7,081 nucleotides of DNA from JARDZI01 sp041639705 (GTDB taxonomy: Bacteria; Bacillota; Clostridia; Clostridiales; Caloramatoraceae). Each line of letters opens with the position of its first letter. Position 1 is the stretch's first letter. The position numbers and the translations under genes were made by a program. The stretch is taken from NCBI GenBank assembly GCA_041639705.1, contig JBEQBT010000180.1, forward strand, positions 1 through 7,081, given 5' to 3'. This document shows positions 1 to 6,930 of the stretch, piece after piece. The notes below the pieces were generated by a model that was given only the letters and a program-made list of their open reading frames with translations, was not told the origin of the DNA and did not search any database.

Positions 1-2
1 TT

Positions 3-53
3 GTTGATGCATTTTTAAAAGTATTAAAAGAAGATTATAATGTAATTAAATAA
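3..53 (+). CDS. C-terminal end of an unidentified protein (partial, cut by window edge)
   Basis: Only one plus-strand frame is open from the left edge to the TAA at 51-53. It reads VDAFLKVLKEDYNVIK and then stops. The tail is lysine-rich and helix-like. A strong hairpin terminator overlaps the stop codon, which supports this being the real end of a plus-strand gene. Sixteen residues are too few to name a family, and I do not recognise it. The start lies outside the window. The call rests on the open frame and the terminator placement, not on homology. Confidence 0.5.
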   Translation, partial: VDAFLKVLKEDYNVIK

Positions 54-103
54 AGCAGCACTCCAAAACTATTTTTGTAGTTTTGGAGTGCTGCTTTATT
101 TAA
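46..103 (+). terminator. Strong intrinsic terminator, 26-bp perfect hairpin
   Basis: Positions 46-71 are the exact reverse complement of 78-103, around a six-base loop (TTTTTG, 72-77). The core is AGCAGCACTCC / GGAGTGCTGCT. The outer part of the stem is A/T only, so the right arm ends in a T-rich stretch (TTTATTT) that acts as the U-tract. The left arm includes the last codons and the stop of the upstream partial gene. The near-symmetric A/T flanks could let it work in both directions, but the gene to its right also reads plus, so its visible job is ending the upstream transcript. Confidence 0.9.
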
Positions 104-200
104 AACAATTTTGTGTACACCGGACGTTAAAGAAATTTTAATGGAAGAGAAGGAATACTTTGAATAATATAGAATACTGTAATTAATAAAGTATAGCCTT

Positions 201-206
201 TATAAT
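201..206 (+). promoter_or_regulatory. Possible -10 box for the tldDE operon
   Basis: TATAAT matches the vegetative -10 consensus exactly and lies 110 bases before the tldD start, in a spacer that must contain a promoter. Nothing at the proper upstream distance resembles TTGACA (the best candidates are TGTAAT-like), and such hexamers arise easily by chance in A+T-rich DNA. This is therefore a tentative call. Confidence 0.25.
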
Positions 207-304
207 AAATATTTTCTAATGCTATTGATGATATTTATAAAAGGTAAAAATACTCCATTTAGTACAAGCATAAACAGCATTTTTGCTTAAAATAAACAGA
301 TAAA

Positions 305-310
305 GGTGGG
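305..310 (+). promoter_or_regulatory. Ribosome binding site fixing the TTG start of tldD
   Basis: GGTGGG within AAAGGTGGG (302-310) sits six bases before the TTG at 317. It is the only good Shine-Dalgarno-like sequence near the 5' end of the reading frame. It supports initiation at the non-ATG codon, and the resulting protein begins where the family normally begins. Confidence 0.75.
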
Positions 311-316
311 ATAGGT

Positions 317-1765
317 TTGAAAAATCAAATTAAACAGGTATTAGAATTACTAAAAGAAAAAGGCGTTGACTATGCTGATGTAAGAATTGTGGACAGGCAA
401 AGAGAGCAGATTACTACAGAAAATTTAATGGTGCAGAATATATCAAATTCAAGAAGTAAGGGAGCAGGAATTAGAGTTATACTTGATGGTTCATTAGGAT
501 TTGCCAGCACTCAGGATTTGAGCAAATTGGAGGAAACTGCTTTAATGGCTCTTAATATTGCTAAAGCAAGTAGAATACTTCAAAATCAAAAAATGCAAAT
601 GGCACCAAAGGAAGCTATTGCTGATCATTATCAGACTCCTATTGAAATCGATCCTTTTACAGTGTCTAAAGCAGAAAAAATTGAATTGCTTTTAGCTTCA
701 GAAAATGTAATGAGAGAAGAAGCTAATCTTGCGATAACATCTGCTTCTATGGATTTTCAAAGGGAAGAAAAAATCTATGCAGATAGTGAAGGAAGCTATA
801 TTACACAAGTTTTATATGAGTCAGGAGCTGGAATAGAAGCATCTGCCCAAAATGAAAATGATATGCAAATCAGAAGTTATCCTAATTCATTTAGAGGGAA
901 TCATGCTACGGCTGGCTATGAATATGTACAATCATTAAGCCTTGTTGAGAATGCAAAAAGAATTGGAAAGGAAGCAGTTGCGATTGTAAATGCAGAGGAG
1001 TGCCCATCAGGACACTACGACTTAATAATTGATGGCTCTCAGCTTGCACTTCAGATACATGAAAGCGTAGGTCATCCAGTTGAATTAGATAGAGTATTTG
1101 GGTCAGAGGCTGCATATGCAGGAATGAGTTTTGTTACTGTTGACAAGTTGGATGCAAACTTTAAGTATGGTTCAGAGTATGTAACCATTATTGCAGATGC
1201 AACTATTCCAAGGGGATTGGGATCATTTGGATATGATGATGATGGAATAAAAGGTCAAAGGACAGTAATAATAGATAAAGGCATATTTAAAAATTTTATA
1301 TCATCAAGGGATACTTCAATTAAGATTGGGCAACCATCTAATGGAACAAATAGAGCTGATGGATGGAAAAATATACCAATAGTAAGAATGTCAAATGTAA
1401 GCTTAATGCCAGGTGATTTTGAAATAGAAGGATTAATATCAGGCATTGAAGATGGATTATATCTATGCACAAATAAAAGCTGGAGCATAGATGATAAGAG
1501 ATTAAACTTCCAGTTTGCATGTGAACTTGCGTATGAAATTAAAAATGGTAAGTTAACAGGTAAGATATTCAAAAATCCTGTTTATACAGGAATTACCCCA
1601 AAGTTTTGGGGAAGCTGTGATGGAGTTTGCAGCAAAGAATATTGGAATTTGTATGGCACACCTAACTGTGGAAAGGGACAGCCAGGGCAGGTTGCACATG
1701 TTGGTCATGGTGCAGCACCAGCCAGATTTAGAAATGTAAAGGTAGGTGTTAAGGATGTTAAATAG
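317..1765 (+). CDS. tldD: TldD-type zinc metallopeptidase (PmbA/TldD family), catalytic subunit
   Basis: The 482-residue protein has the usual TldD length. Seen directly: an N-terminal family domain (about 1-220, with KGAGIRVILDGSLGFAST near 48-65), the metal-binding HExxxH motif as HESVGH at residues 248-253, the GSFGYDDDGIKGQ block at 302-314, the PIVRMSNVSLMPGD block at 354-367, and a C-terminal NCGKGQPGQ segment whose Cys451 matches the third zinc ligand known from TldD. All the residues expected for an active enzyme are present. In the family, TldD pairs with TldE to form a cytosolic protease that cleaves unfolded or modified peptides; in Escherichia coli it acts in microcin B17 maturation and CcdA turnover. 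The natural substrate here is unknown, and no peptide-precursor gene is visible nearby. The TTG start is supported by the ribosome binding site at 305-310. The gene is first in an operon and overlaps tldE by 11 bases. Confidence 0.93.
   Translation: MKNQIKQVLELLKEKGVDYADVRIVDRQREQITTENLMVQNISNSRSKGAGIRVILDGSLGFASTQDLSKLEETALMALNIAKASRILQNQKMQMAPKEAIADHYQTPIEIDPFTVSKAEKIELLLASENVMREEANLAITSASMDFQREEKIYADSEGSYITQVLYESGAGIEASAQNENDMQIRSYPNSFRGNHATAGYEYVQSLSLVENAKRIGKEAVAIVNAEECPSGHYDLIIDGSQLALQIHESVGHPVELDRVFGSEAAYAGMSFVTVDKLDANFKYGSEYVTIIADATIPRGLGSFGYDDDGIKGQRTVIIDKGIFKNFISSRDTSIKIGQPSNGTNRADGWKNIPIVRMSNVSLMPGDFEIEGLISGIEDGLYLCTNKSWSIDDKRLNFQFACELAYEIKNGKLTGKIFKNPVYTGITPKFWGSCDGVCSKEYWNLYGTPNCGKGQPGQVAHVGHGAAPARFRNVKVGVKDVK
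1738..1746 (+). promoter_or_regulatory. Ribosome binding site of tldE, inside the end of tldD
   Basis: AAAGGTAGG lies in the last codons of tldD, eight bases before the ATG at 1755. The spacing fits that ATG well. The in-frame GTG at 1746 overlaps the site and is too close to it. The arrangement suggests that tldE translation is coupled to tldD. Confidence 0.7.
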
Positions 1766-3074
1766 AAGAGAAGCTTATGACGTAATAGACAAGGTATTAT
1801 CCTACTGCAAATATTATACTATGGTTTCAATTAGCTCAGAAGAACATGGATTAACCAGGTTTGCTAACTCAGAAATACATCAAAATGTGTTTAATACAGA
1901 CAATTCTGTTACTATAAAGGTTTATAGTGGAAAGAAAGAATCAAAGGTTTCAACTAATTTTTTAACAGAAGAAGGATTAAGACAAGCTGTTATGGATGCT
2001 GAAGAGAATTTAAAATTTATGCCAGATGGTGAAATTGAAGTACCAGAGGTTAATGCCCCAGAGGAAATTGTATCTGAAGAATTTGATGAGGAATTAGAAA
2101 AGGTATTTGATACAATTAGCAGATCAAAACTAATTAAAGAAGGAATTGAATTTTTAGAAGATAATTATACTGCAGCGGGAGCTCTTTCATTAAATAAAGA
2201 AGCTATTGCTATGGGAAATAGCCAGGGTATCAGAAGGTATGCCAGATTAGATAATGTTGATTTCAGCGTTGTTGTAACACATAGGGATGGAGTTTCAGGG
2301 TATGGTGAAGCCAACTCAGATAATGCCAATGAGGTAAATGTCCTTGGTGAATTTAAAGTAGCATATAATAAGGCAAAAATGGGAATCAATCCACTTACAA
2401 TCGAACCTAGGAGCTATACAGTTATATTAGAACCTCTTGCAGTAGCTGATTTACTGGGATATATGAATTATATTGGTTTTTCAGCGAGAAGTGCACAGAT
2501 GGGCACTGGATATTTAACTGGAAGAATTGGACAAAAAGTATTTGGAGAAAACATAACAATCAGAGATGATGTAAATAATGAGAATACACTGGCTTTATAC
2601 TTTGATTTTGAAGCTTATGAAAGAAAAACTTTGAATATTATCGAGAATGGCATAGTAAAGGAGCTAGCTTATGATATAAAAAGTGCAATAAAGGATGGAG
2701 TGGAGACGACAGGTCATTCTGTAGGTCAACCAGGAATGGGAGGTATTCCATTAAACCTAGTAATGGAGGGTGGAAATGACACTCTGGAAGGACTAATTAA
2801 ATCAACTCCAAAGGGTATTTTGATCACAAGATTTCACTACATGAATGTAGTAGACCCAAGGCAAGCATTGCTAACTGGGCTTACTAGGGATGGGTTATTT
2901 ATGATTGAAGATGGAGAATTAAAATCAGGTGTTAAAAACATGAGATTTACTGAAAGTATGTTAAATACGTTTAACAAAGTAGTAGGAATTACTAATGAGA
3001 GAAAGAAGACATCTGGCTATTATGTTCCTGCAGTAAAAATAGAGGATTTTCATTTAACTGGAAAAACAGAATAG
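1755..3074 (+). CDS. pmbA: TldE/PmbA-type subunit (PmbA/TldD family, no HExxxH motif)
   Basis: This is a 439-residue member of the PmbA/TldD family, close to the roughly 450 residues usual for TldE/PmbA. Family blocks seen: NSVTIKVYSGKKES (50-63), a central VVVTHRDGVSGYGEANSDN (172-190), EPLAVADLLGYMNYIGFSARSAQMG (226-250), GHSVGQPGMGGIPLNLVMEGG (320-340), and the C-terminal ILITRFHYMNVVDPRQALLTGLTRDG (355-380) with MIEDGE and MRFTES after it. There is no HExxxH, as expected for the subunit that supports the catalytic TldD rather than binding zinc itself. I chose the ATG at 1755 because AAAGGTAGG lies eight bases upstream; starting at the in-frame GTG (1746) would add only three residues. It overlaps tldD by 11 bases and ends 12 bases before a terminator hairpin, so the two genes form one transcript and very likely one complex. 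Confidence 0.9.
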   Translation: MLNRREAYDVIDKVLSYCKYYTMVSISSEEHGLTRFANSEIHQNVFNTDNSVTIKVYSGKKESKVSTNFLTEEGLRQAVMDAEENLKFMPDGEIEVPEVNAPEEIVSEEFDEELEKVFDTISRSKLIKEGIEFLEDNYTAAGALSLNKEAIAMGNSQGIRRYARLDNVDFSVVVTHRDGVSGYGEANSDNANEVNVLGEFKVAYNKAKMGINPLTIEPRSYTVILEPLAVADLLGYMNYIGFSARSAQMGTGYLTGRIGQKVFGENITIRDDVNNENTLALYFDFEAYERKTLNIIENGIVKELAYDIKSAIKDGVETTGHSVGQPGMGGIPLNLVMEGGNDTLEGLIKSTPKGILITRFHYMNVVDPRQALLTGLTRDGLFMIEDGELKSGVKNMRFTESMLNTFNKVVGITNERKKTSGYYVPAVKIEDFHLTGKTE

Positions 3075-3086
3075 AATTATTAGATG

Positions 3087-3111
3087 GAGTAGAGAAATCT
3101 ACTCATTTTTT
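3087..3111 (+). terminator. Intrinsic terminator after the tldDE operon
   Basis: GAGTAGA (3087-3093) pairs perfectly with TCTACTC (3098-3104) around a stable GAAA tetraloop. Six T (3106-3111) follow, then ATTT. The hairpin starts 12 bases after the tldE stop codon. This is a standard rho-independent terminator and shows that the operon ends here. Confidence 0.85.
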
Positions 3112-3243
3112 ATTTGGAAATGGTAATTAATATTTAAAGATATATTTATGCATGATTATTATTAAAAATCAAATAATAAGTTAGAACGGAAAGAGTATGT
3201 CTTTTAGGGATTCAATTATAATAAATAAAGACGACTGGTAATA
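3112..3243. other. A+T-rich spacer ending at an assembly gap
   Basis: No gene is visible. The stretch holds a TATAAT at 3217-3222 without a recognisable -35 box, an A/T-only 8-bp inverted repeat (3156-3163 with 3172-3179), and a small AAAGA-GTATG-TCTTT palindrome (3190-3204). Whether any of this belongs to the upstream region of pfor depends on the scaffold join at 3244-3253 being correct. Confidence 0.4.
3217..3222 (+). promoter_or_regulatory. Possible -10 box upstream of pfor
   Basis: TATAAT matches the consensus and lies just beyond the tldDE terminator, where a promoter for the next plus-strand gene could sit. No TTGACA-like hexamer is found 16-18 bases before it, and the gap separates it from pfor. 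The palindrome AAAGA-GTATG-TCTTT at 3190-3204 covers the place where a -35 box should be and could be an operator, but that is speculation. Confidence 0.25.
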
Positions 3244-3253
3244 NNNNNNNNNN
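3244..3253. other. Assembly gap (ten N)
   Basis: A run of exactly ten N marks a scaffold join between two contigs. The round number suggests a placeholder, not a measured distance. The true sequence length here is unknown, and so is the proof that the tldDE side and the pfor side are neighbours in the genome. Confidence 0.98.
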
Positions 3254-3266
3254 GCTCTTCCGATCT
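3254..3266 (+). other. Residual Illumina adapter sequence (contamination)
   Basis: The 13 bases GCTCTTCCGATCT directly after the N run equal the 3' end of the standard Illumina TruSeq/paired-end adapter. The orientation is the one in which adapter is followed by insert, as expected at the left end of a contig built from untrimmed reads. These bases are almost certainly not part of the organism's genome. Confidence 0.95.
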
Positions 3267-3345
3267 TTTTCTCAAGTAGTCATTTTAGTTACTGGTAATT
3301 GATCTTAAATCGACTGCTAAATTTATTATACGAGGAGTGTTAATT
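3267..3345. other. Leader region of pfor, right of the gap
   Basis: These 79 bases run from the end of the adapter to the pfor start. They contain ACTGGTAAT (3291-3299), which also occurs just left of the gap (3234-3242), a CGACTG (3311-3316) also seen on the left (3232-3237), and the ribosome binding site. No promoter with both boxes is visible. The promoter may lie in the missing sequence or left of the gap. Confidence 0.4.
3332..3337 (+). promoter_or_regulatory. Ribosome binding site fixing the ATG start of pfor
   Basis: GAGGAG ends eight bases before the ATG at 3346, which is ideal spacing. An in-frame GTG at 3337 overlaps this site and therefore cannot be the start. Initiation at 3346 gives the usual N-terminus MPKVMKTMDGNAAAAY. 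Confidence 0.85.
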
Positions 3346-6300
3346 ATGCCAAAGGTTATGAAAACAATGGATGGAAATGCAGCGGCTGCATATGCATCAT
3401 ACGCATTAACAGATGTTGCAGCAATATTTCCTATTACACCATCCTCACCCATGGCTGAAGGAGTAGATGAGTGGTCTGCTCATGGAAAGAAAAATATATT
3501 TGACCAGTCTGTTAAGGTTGTAGAAATGCAATCTGAAGCAGGTGCAGCAGGAGCAATGCATGGTTCGCTTCAAACTGGGGCATTAACTACTACATATACT
3601 GCATCACAGGGTCTTCTTTTAATGATACCTAACCTTTACAAATGGGTTGGAGAATTTCTTCCTGCAGTTCTGCATGTAAGTGCTCGTGCAATTGCTACTC
3701 ATGCCTTATCCATATTTGGAGATCATCAAGATGTAATGGCAACAAGACAAACCGGGGTAGCCCTTTTAGCCTCCTCTAATGTTCAGGAAGTAATGGATTT
3801 GTCATTTATTGCACATCTCAGTGCAATAAAAGGTAGAATTCCTTTCCTGCATTTTTTTGATGGATTTAGAACTTCCCATGAATATCAGAAAATAGAAACC
3901 ATAGACTATGAGGATATAAAAAAAATAGTTGATTATGACGCAATTCAACAGTTCAGAGATAGATCCTTAAAACCTGATCATCCTGTAATAAGGGGAAGTG
4001 CTCAAAACCCTGATATATATTTCCAAGGAAAAGAGGTTGGAAATAAGTATTTTGAAGCAATACCCCAAATAGTAGAAAATCATATGAGAGAAATCGAAAA
4101 AATTACGGGAAGAGCTTATCATCCATTTGATTATTATGGAGACCCTAATGCTGAATATATAATTGTGGCAATGGGATCCGTATGTGATACAATCGACGAA
4201 GTCATTGATTTTCTTATTATCAAAGGGGAAAAGGTTGGTACCATAAAGGTACATCTTTATAGACCATTTTGCGAAAAATTCTTCTTTAATGTGCTGCCAA
4301 AGTCTGTAAAAAAAATGGCAGTAATGGATAGAACAAAGGAGCCGGGATCATTAGGTGAACCCTTATATCTTGATATAGTAAAGCTATTTTATAATAAGTC
4401 GAATAAACCCATTATAGTTGGTGGAAGATTTGGACTGGGATCTAAGGATACGACACCATCCCAGATTTTAGCAGTATTTAATAATCTAAAGCAGGATAAT
4501 CCAATGGATAGATTTACAATTGGTATTGTTGATGACGTTAATAATACATCCTTGCCGGAGGAAAAAATGATAGAAACAGCACCTCCAGGAACTATTAGTT
4601 GCAAATTCTGGGGATTAGGGTCTGATGGTACTGTTGGTGCTAATAAGACAGCAATAAAGATAATTGGTGATCATACGGCCATGTATGCACAGGCATACTT
4701 CTCATATGACAGTAAGAAATCAGGTGGATCAACAGTATCCCATCTGAGGTTTGGGAAAAAACCAATAAAGTCACCATATCTTGTAATTAGTGCTGATTAT
4801 ATAGCTTGTCACAATACATCCTTTATTTATCATCTGGATGTTACAAAGGGATTAAAAAATGTTGGAACCTTTGTACTTAACTGTCCATGGAGTATGGATG
4901 AATTGGAACAAAAAATACCAGCTTCTATGAAAAGGTTTATTACAAATAATAATATAAATTTTTATATTATAGATGCTATAAAAATAGCTGGTGAAATAGG
5001 CCTTGGTTCAAGGATAAATATGATTATGCAGGCGGTTTTCTTTAAATTAGCTAATGTAATACCAGTTGAAGATGCAGTTGCATATTTAAAAAAGTCTATT
5101 GAAGACATGTATGGCAAGAAGGGTGAAAAAATAGTTGAAATGAATAGAGCAGCAGTGGACAGGGGAATTGAGGCAGTATTAAAGGTTACTGTACCATCCT
5201 ACTGGGCAGAGTCAAAGGATGAGGATATGCCAGAAAAGGAAGAACCTGAATTTGTAAAGAAGATTCAAAGACCTATGGAAAGGCATGAAGGAGACGAACT
5301 ACCTACTAGTGCATTTGTTGGAATGGAGGATGGAACCTTTCCGACCGGGACAACAAAGTATGAAAAAAGAGGTATTGCAGTTATGGTGCCTGAATGGAAG
5401 ATCGATAAATGCATTCAGTGTAATCAATGCTCATATGTTTGCCCGCATGCTGTTATAAGGGCTAGCCTGCTAAATGAGGATGAAGTAAAGAGAGCTCCTG
5501 ATACTTTTAAAACTAAAAATGCAATGGGAAAGGGACTTGAAGGAATGCAATACAGAATCCAAATAAGTCCACTGGATTGTACAGGTTGTGGTAATTGTGC
5601 CGATGTATGCCCTGCCCCTGGAAAGGCACTGATTATGAAGCCTTCAGAACAAGAAATAGAAATGGAATCAGAAAACTGGGAATTTGCTATGACAATAAGT
5701 ACTAAGGATAATTTAATGGATAAACATTCATTAAAGGGAAGCCAGTTTGCAATACCATTATTTGAATTTCATGGCGCCTGCCCAGGTTGTGGAGAAACAC
5801 CCTATATTAGGCTGCTAACACAATTGTATGGAGATAGAATGATGATTGCCAATGCAACAGGATGTTCATCCATATATGGTGCTAGTGCCCCTTCTATACC
5901 CTATACTACCAATGCAGAGGGCAGGGGGCCAGCATGGGCAAACTCTCTATTTGAGGATAATGCAGAATTTGGTTATGGAATGTATCTTGGAGTAAAGCAA
6001 ATGAGAGAAAAGCTTGAAGAACTAATAAAGCAGACAATTAAAATGAATAATATTCCTGAAAACCTTAAGGATGCATTTAATGAGTGGATTAATGGTATGA
6101 ACGATGGAGAACAATCAAAGATAGCATCCAGAAAAATAATAAAAGCATTAGAAGGGTTGGATACTAATCAGAATAAGATTATCAAGGAAATATATGAGAA
6201 AAAGGATTATTTAATTAAGAGATCACATTGGATTATTGGCGGTGATGGATGGGCATATGATATAGGCTATGGTGGAGTTGATCAGGTACTTGCAATGGGT

Positions 6301-6873
6301 GATGATGTGAATATTCTAGTAATGGATACTGAAATATATTCTAATACTGGAGGACAATCATCAAAAGCTACACAAACTGCTGCTGTAGCAAAATTTGCTG
6401 CAGCTGGTAAGAAAACAAGAAAAAAAGATCTTGGAATGATGGCTATTAGCTATGGATATGTTTATGTGACCCAGATTTCAATGGGTGCTAATATGAATCA
6501 TACAATAAAGGCTATAACTGAAGCAGAAAACTACAAGGGTCCATCATTAATAATTGCATATTCTCCCTGTATAAGCCATGGAATTAAATCTGGAATGGGA
6601 ACAAGTATGGCAGAGGAGAAAAATGCAGTTGAGTCAGGATATTGGCATTTGTATAGATATAATCCAATGTTAAAATCTGAGGGAAAAAATCCATTTAATC
6701 TTGATTCCAAGGAACCTACAAAGCAGTACAAGGATTTTATACATGGAGAGATAAGGTACTCCCAATTAATGAATGTATTCCCAGATGCTGCTGATAAAAT
6801 GTTCAATGAATCAGAGAAGAATGCAAAGGAAAGATATGAAATGTACAAGAGATTTGCTGAAATGAAATATTAA
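3346..6873 (+). CDS. nifJ: Pyruvate:ferredoxin (flavodoxin) oxidoreductase, single-chain
   Basis: This 1175-residue cytosolic enzyme oxidises pyruvate with CoA to acetyl-CoA and CO2 and passes two electrons to ferredoxin, the central step of clostridial fermentation. The length fits the one-chain homodimeric type. Domain order: N-terminal pyrimidine-binding domain with PITPSSPMAEG (29-39), catalytic Glu64 in QSEAGAAGA and Arg114 in SARAIATHALS; domain II (about 260-410); gamma-type domain with GTISCKFWGLGSDGTVGANK (415-434) and SKKSGG (456-461); a two-[4Fe-4S] ferredoxin domain with Cys689/692/695/699 and Cys745/748/751/755; then the thiamine diphosphate domain with GGDGWAYDIG (965-974) and MDTEIYSNTGGQSSK (993-1007). 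Proximal-cluster ligands Cys812, Cys815, Cys840 and Cys1075 are all present. A C-terminal extension (about 1098-1175) resembles the one in the Desulfovibrio africanus enzyme. No key residue is missing. It is flanked by a gap upstream and its own terminator downstream, so it is probably transcribed alone. The symbol pfor is also in use. Confidence 0.97.
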   Translation: MPKVMKTMDGNAAAAYASYALTDVAAIFPITPSSPMAEGVDEWSAHGKKNIFDQSVKVVEMQSEAGAAGAMHGSLQTGALTTTYTASQGLLLMIPNLYKWVGEFLPAVLHVSARAIATHALSIFGDHQDVMATRQTGVALLASSNVQEVMDLSFIAHLSAIKGRIPFLHFFDGFRTSHEYQKIETIDYEDIKKIVDYDAIQQFRDRSLKPDHPVIRGSAQNPDIYFQGKEVGNKYFEAIPQIVENHMREIEKITGRAYHPFDYYGDPNAEYIIVAMGSVCDTIDEVIDFLIIKGEKVGTIKVHLYRPFCEKFFFNVLPKSVKKMAVMDRTKEPGSLGEPLYLDIVKLFYNKSNKPIIVGGRFGLGSKDTTPSQILAVFNNLKQDNPMDRFTIGIVDDVNNTSLPEEKMIETAPPGTISCKFWGLGSDGTVGANKTAIKIIGDHTAMYAQAYFSYDSKKSGGSTVSHLRFGKKPIKSPYLVISADYIACHNTSFIYHLDVTKGLKNVGTFVLNCPWSMDELEQKIPASMKRFITNNNINFYIIDAIKIAGEIGLGSRINMIMQAVFFKLANVIPVEDAVAYLKKSIEDMYGKKGEKIVEMNRAAVDRGIEAVLKVTVPSYWAESKDEDMPEKEEPEFVKKIQRPMERHEGDELPTSAFVGMEDGTFPTGTTKYEKRGIAVMVPEWKIDKCIQCNQCSYVCPHAVIRASLLNEDEVKRAPDTFKTKNAMGKGLEGMQYRIQISPLDCTGCGNCADVCPAPGKALIMKPSEQEIEMESENWEFAMTISTKDNLMDKHSLKGSQFAIPLFEFHGACPGCGETPYIRLLTQLYGDRMMIANATGCSSIYGASAPSIPYTTNAEGRGPAWANSLFEDNAEFGYGMYLGVKQMREKLEELIKQTIKMNNIPENLKDAFNEWINGMNDGEQSKIASRKIIKALEGLDTNQNKIIKEIYEKKDYLIKRSHWIIGGDGWAYDIGYGGVDQVLAMGDDVNILVMDTEIYSNTGGQSSKATQTAAVAKFAAAGKKTRKKDLGMMAISYGYVYVTQISMGANMNHTIKAITEAENYKGPSLIIAYSPCISHGIKSGMGTSMAEEKNAVESGYWHLYRYNPMLKSEGKNPFNLDSKEPTKQYKDFIHGEIRYSQLMNVFPDAADKMFNESEKNAKERYEMYKRFAEMKY

Positions 6874-6876
6874 TTA

Positions 6877-6916
6877 AAAACATGAAGTCTCCAATTATTA
6901 GGAGACTTCATGTTTT
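6877..6916. terminator. Bidirectional terminator between pfor and the convergent small gene
   Basis: Positions 6877-6892 pair perfectly with 6901-6916 (core CATGAAGTCTCC / GGAGACTTCATG) around an eight-base A/T loop. The right arm ends in TTTT; on the other strand the left arm gives TTTTT, then AATTA. It begins three bases after the pfor stop and lies 14 bases beyond the stop of the minus-strand gene, so it can serve both convergent genes. Confidence 0.9.
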
Positions 6917-6930
6917 ATAAGAATAAAAAA

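Larger units (their letters stand above)
104..316. other. Spacer upstream of tldD, expected to hold the operon promoter
   Basis: No gene is supported here. A perfect TATAAT lies at 201-206, but no good -35 box sits 16-18 bases before it. A TTGATG (225-230) followed 18 bases later by AATACT (249-254) is another weak option. The terminator at 46-103 isolates this spacer from the gene on the left, so a promoter for tldDE must lie within it, but I cannot fix its position. I see no riboswitch-like or repeated structure. Confidence 0.4.

Noticed and set aside
113..120. GTGTACAC palindrome as a possible operator
   Set aside because: It is only eight bases, does not extend, and is not paired with a promoter I can place.
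81..167. Open frame ending EILMEEKEYFE before a TAA at 165-167, with a coding-like look from 123 onward
   Set aside because: It begins inside the terminator arm. Its first ATG (141) gives only eight codons and has no ribosome binding site. It may be a gene remnant, but nothing supports that beyond codon feel.
906..1572. Minus-strand open frames inside tldD (906-1115, 1255-1572, 1338-1520)
   Set aside because: They lie wholly within a clearly conserved plus-strand gene, have no ribosome binding sites, and their translations show no family pattern.
2165..2389. Minus-strand open frame inside tldE
   Set aside because: It is a shadow of a conserved coding region, with no supporting signals.
3156..3179. 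8-bp inverted repeat TTATTATT / AATAATAA as a hairpin
   Set aside because: The stem has only A-T pairs and no flanking T-tract of use. It is expected by chance in this composition.
3075..3345. Functional operon linking tldDE with pfor
   Set aside because: A terminator at 3087-3111 separates them, and the join itself passes through an adapter-marked gap.
3967..4604. Minus-strand open frames inside pfor (3967-4254, 4389-4604)
   Set aside because: They overlap highly conserved oxidoreductase coding sequence and show no independent evidence.
6531..6848. 105-codon minus-strand open frame inside the 3' end of pfor
   Set aside because: It is a shadow of the conserved C-terminal domain. It has no binding site and no recognisable protein features.
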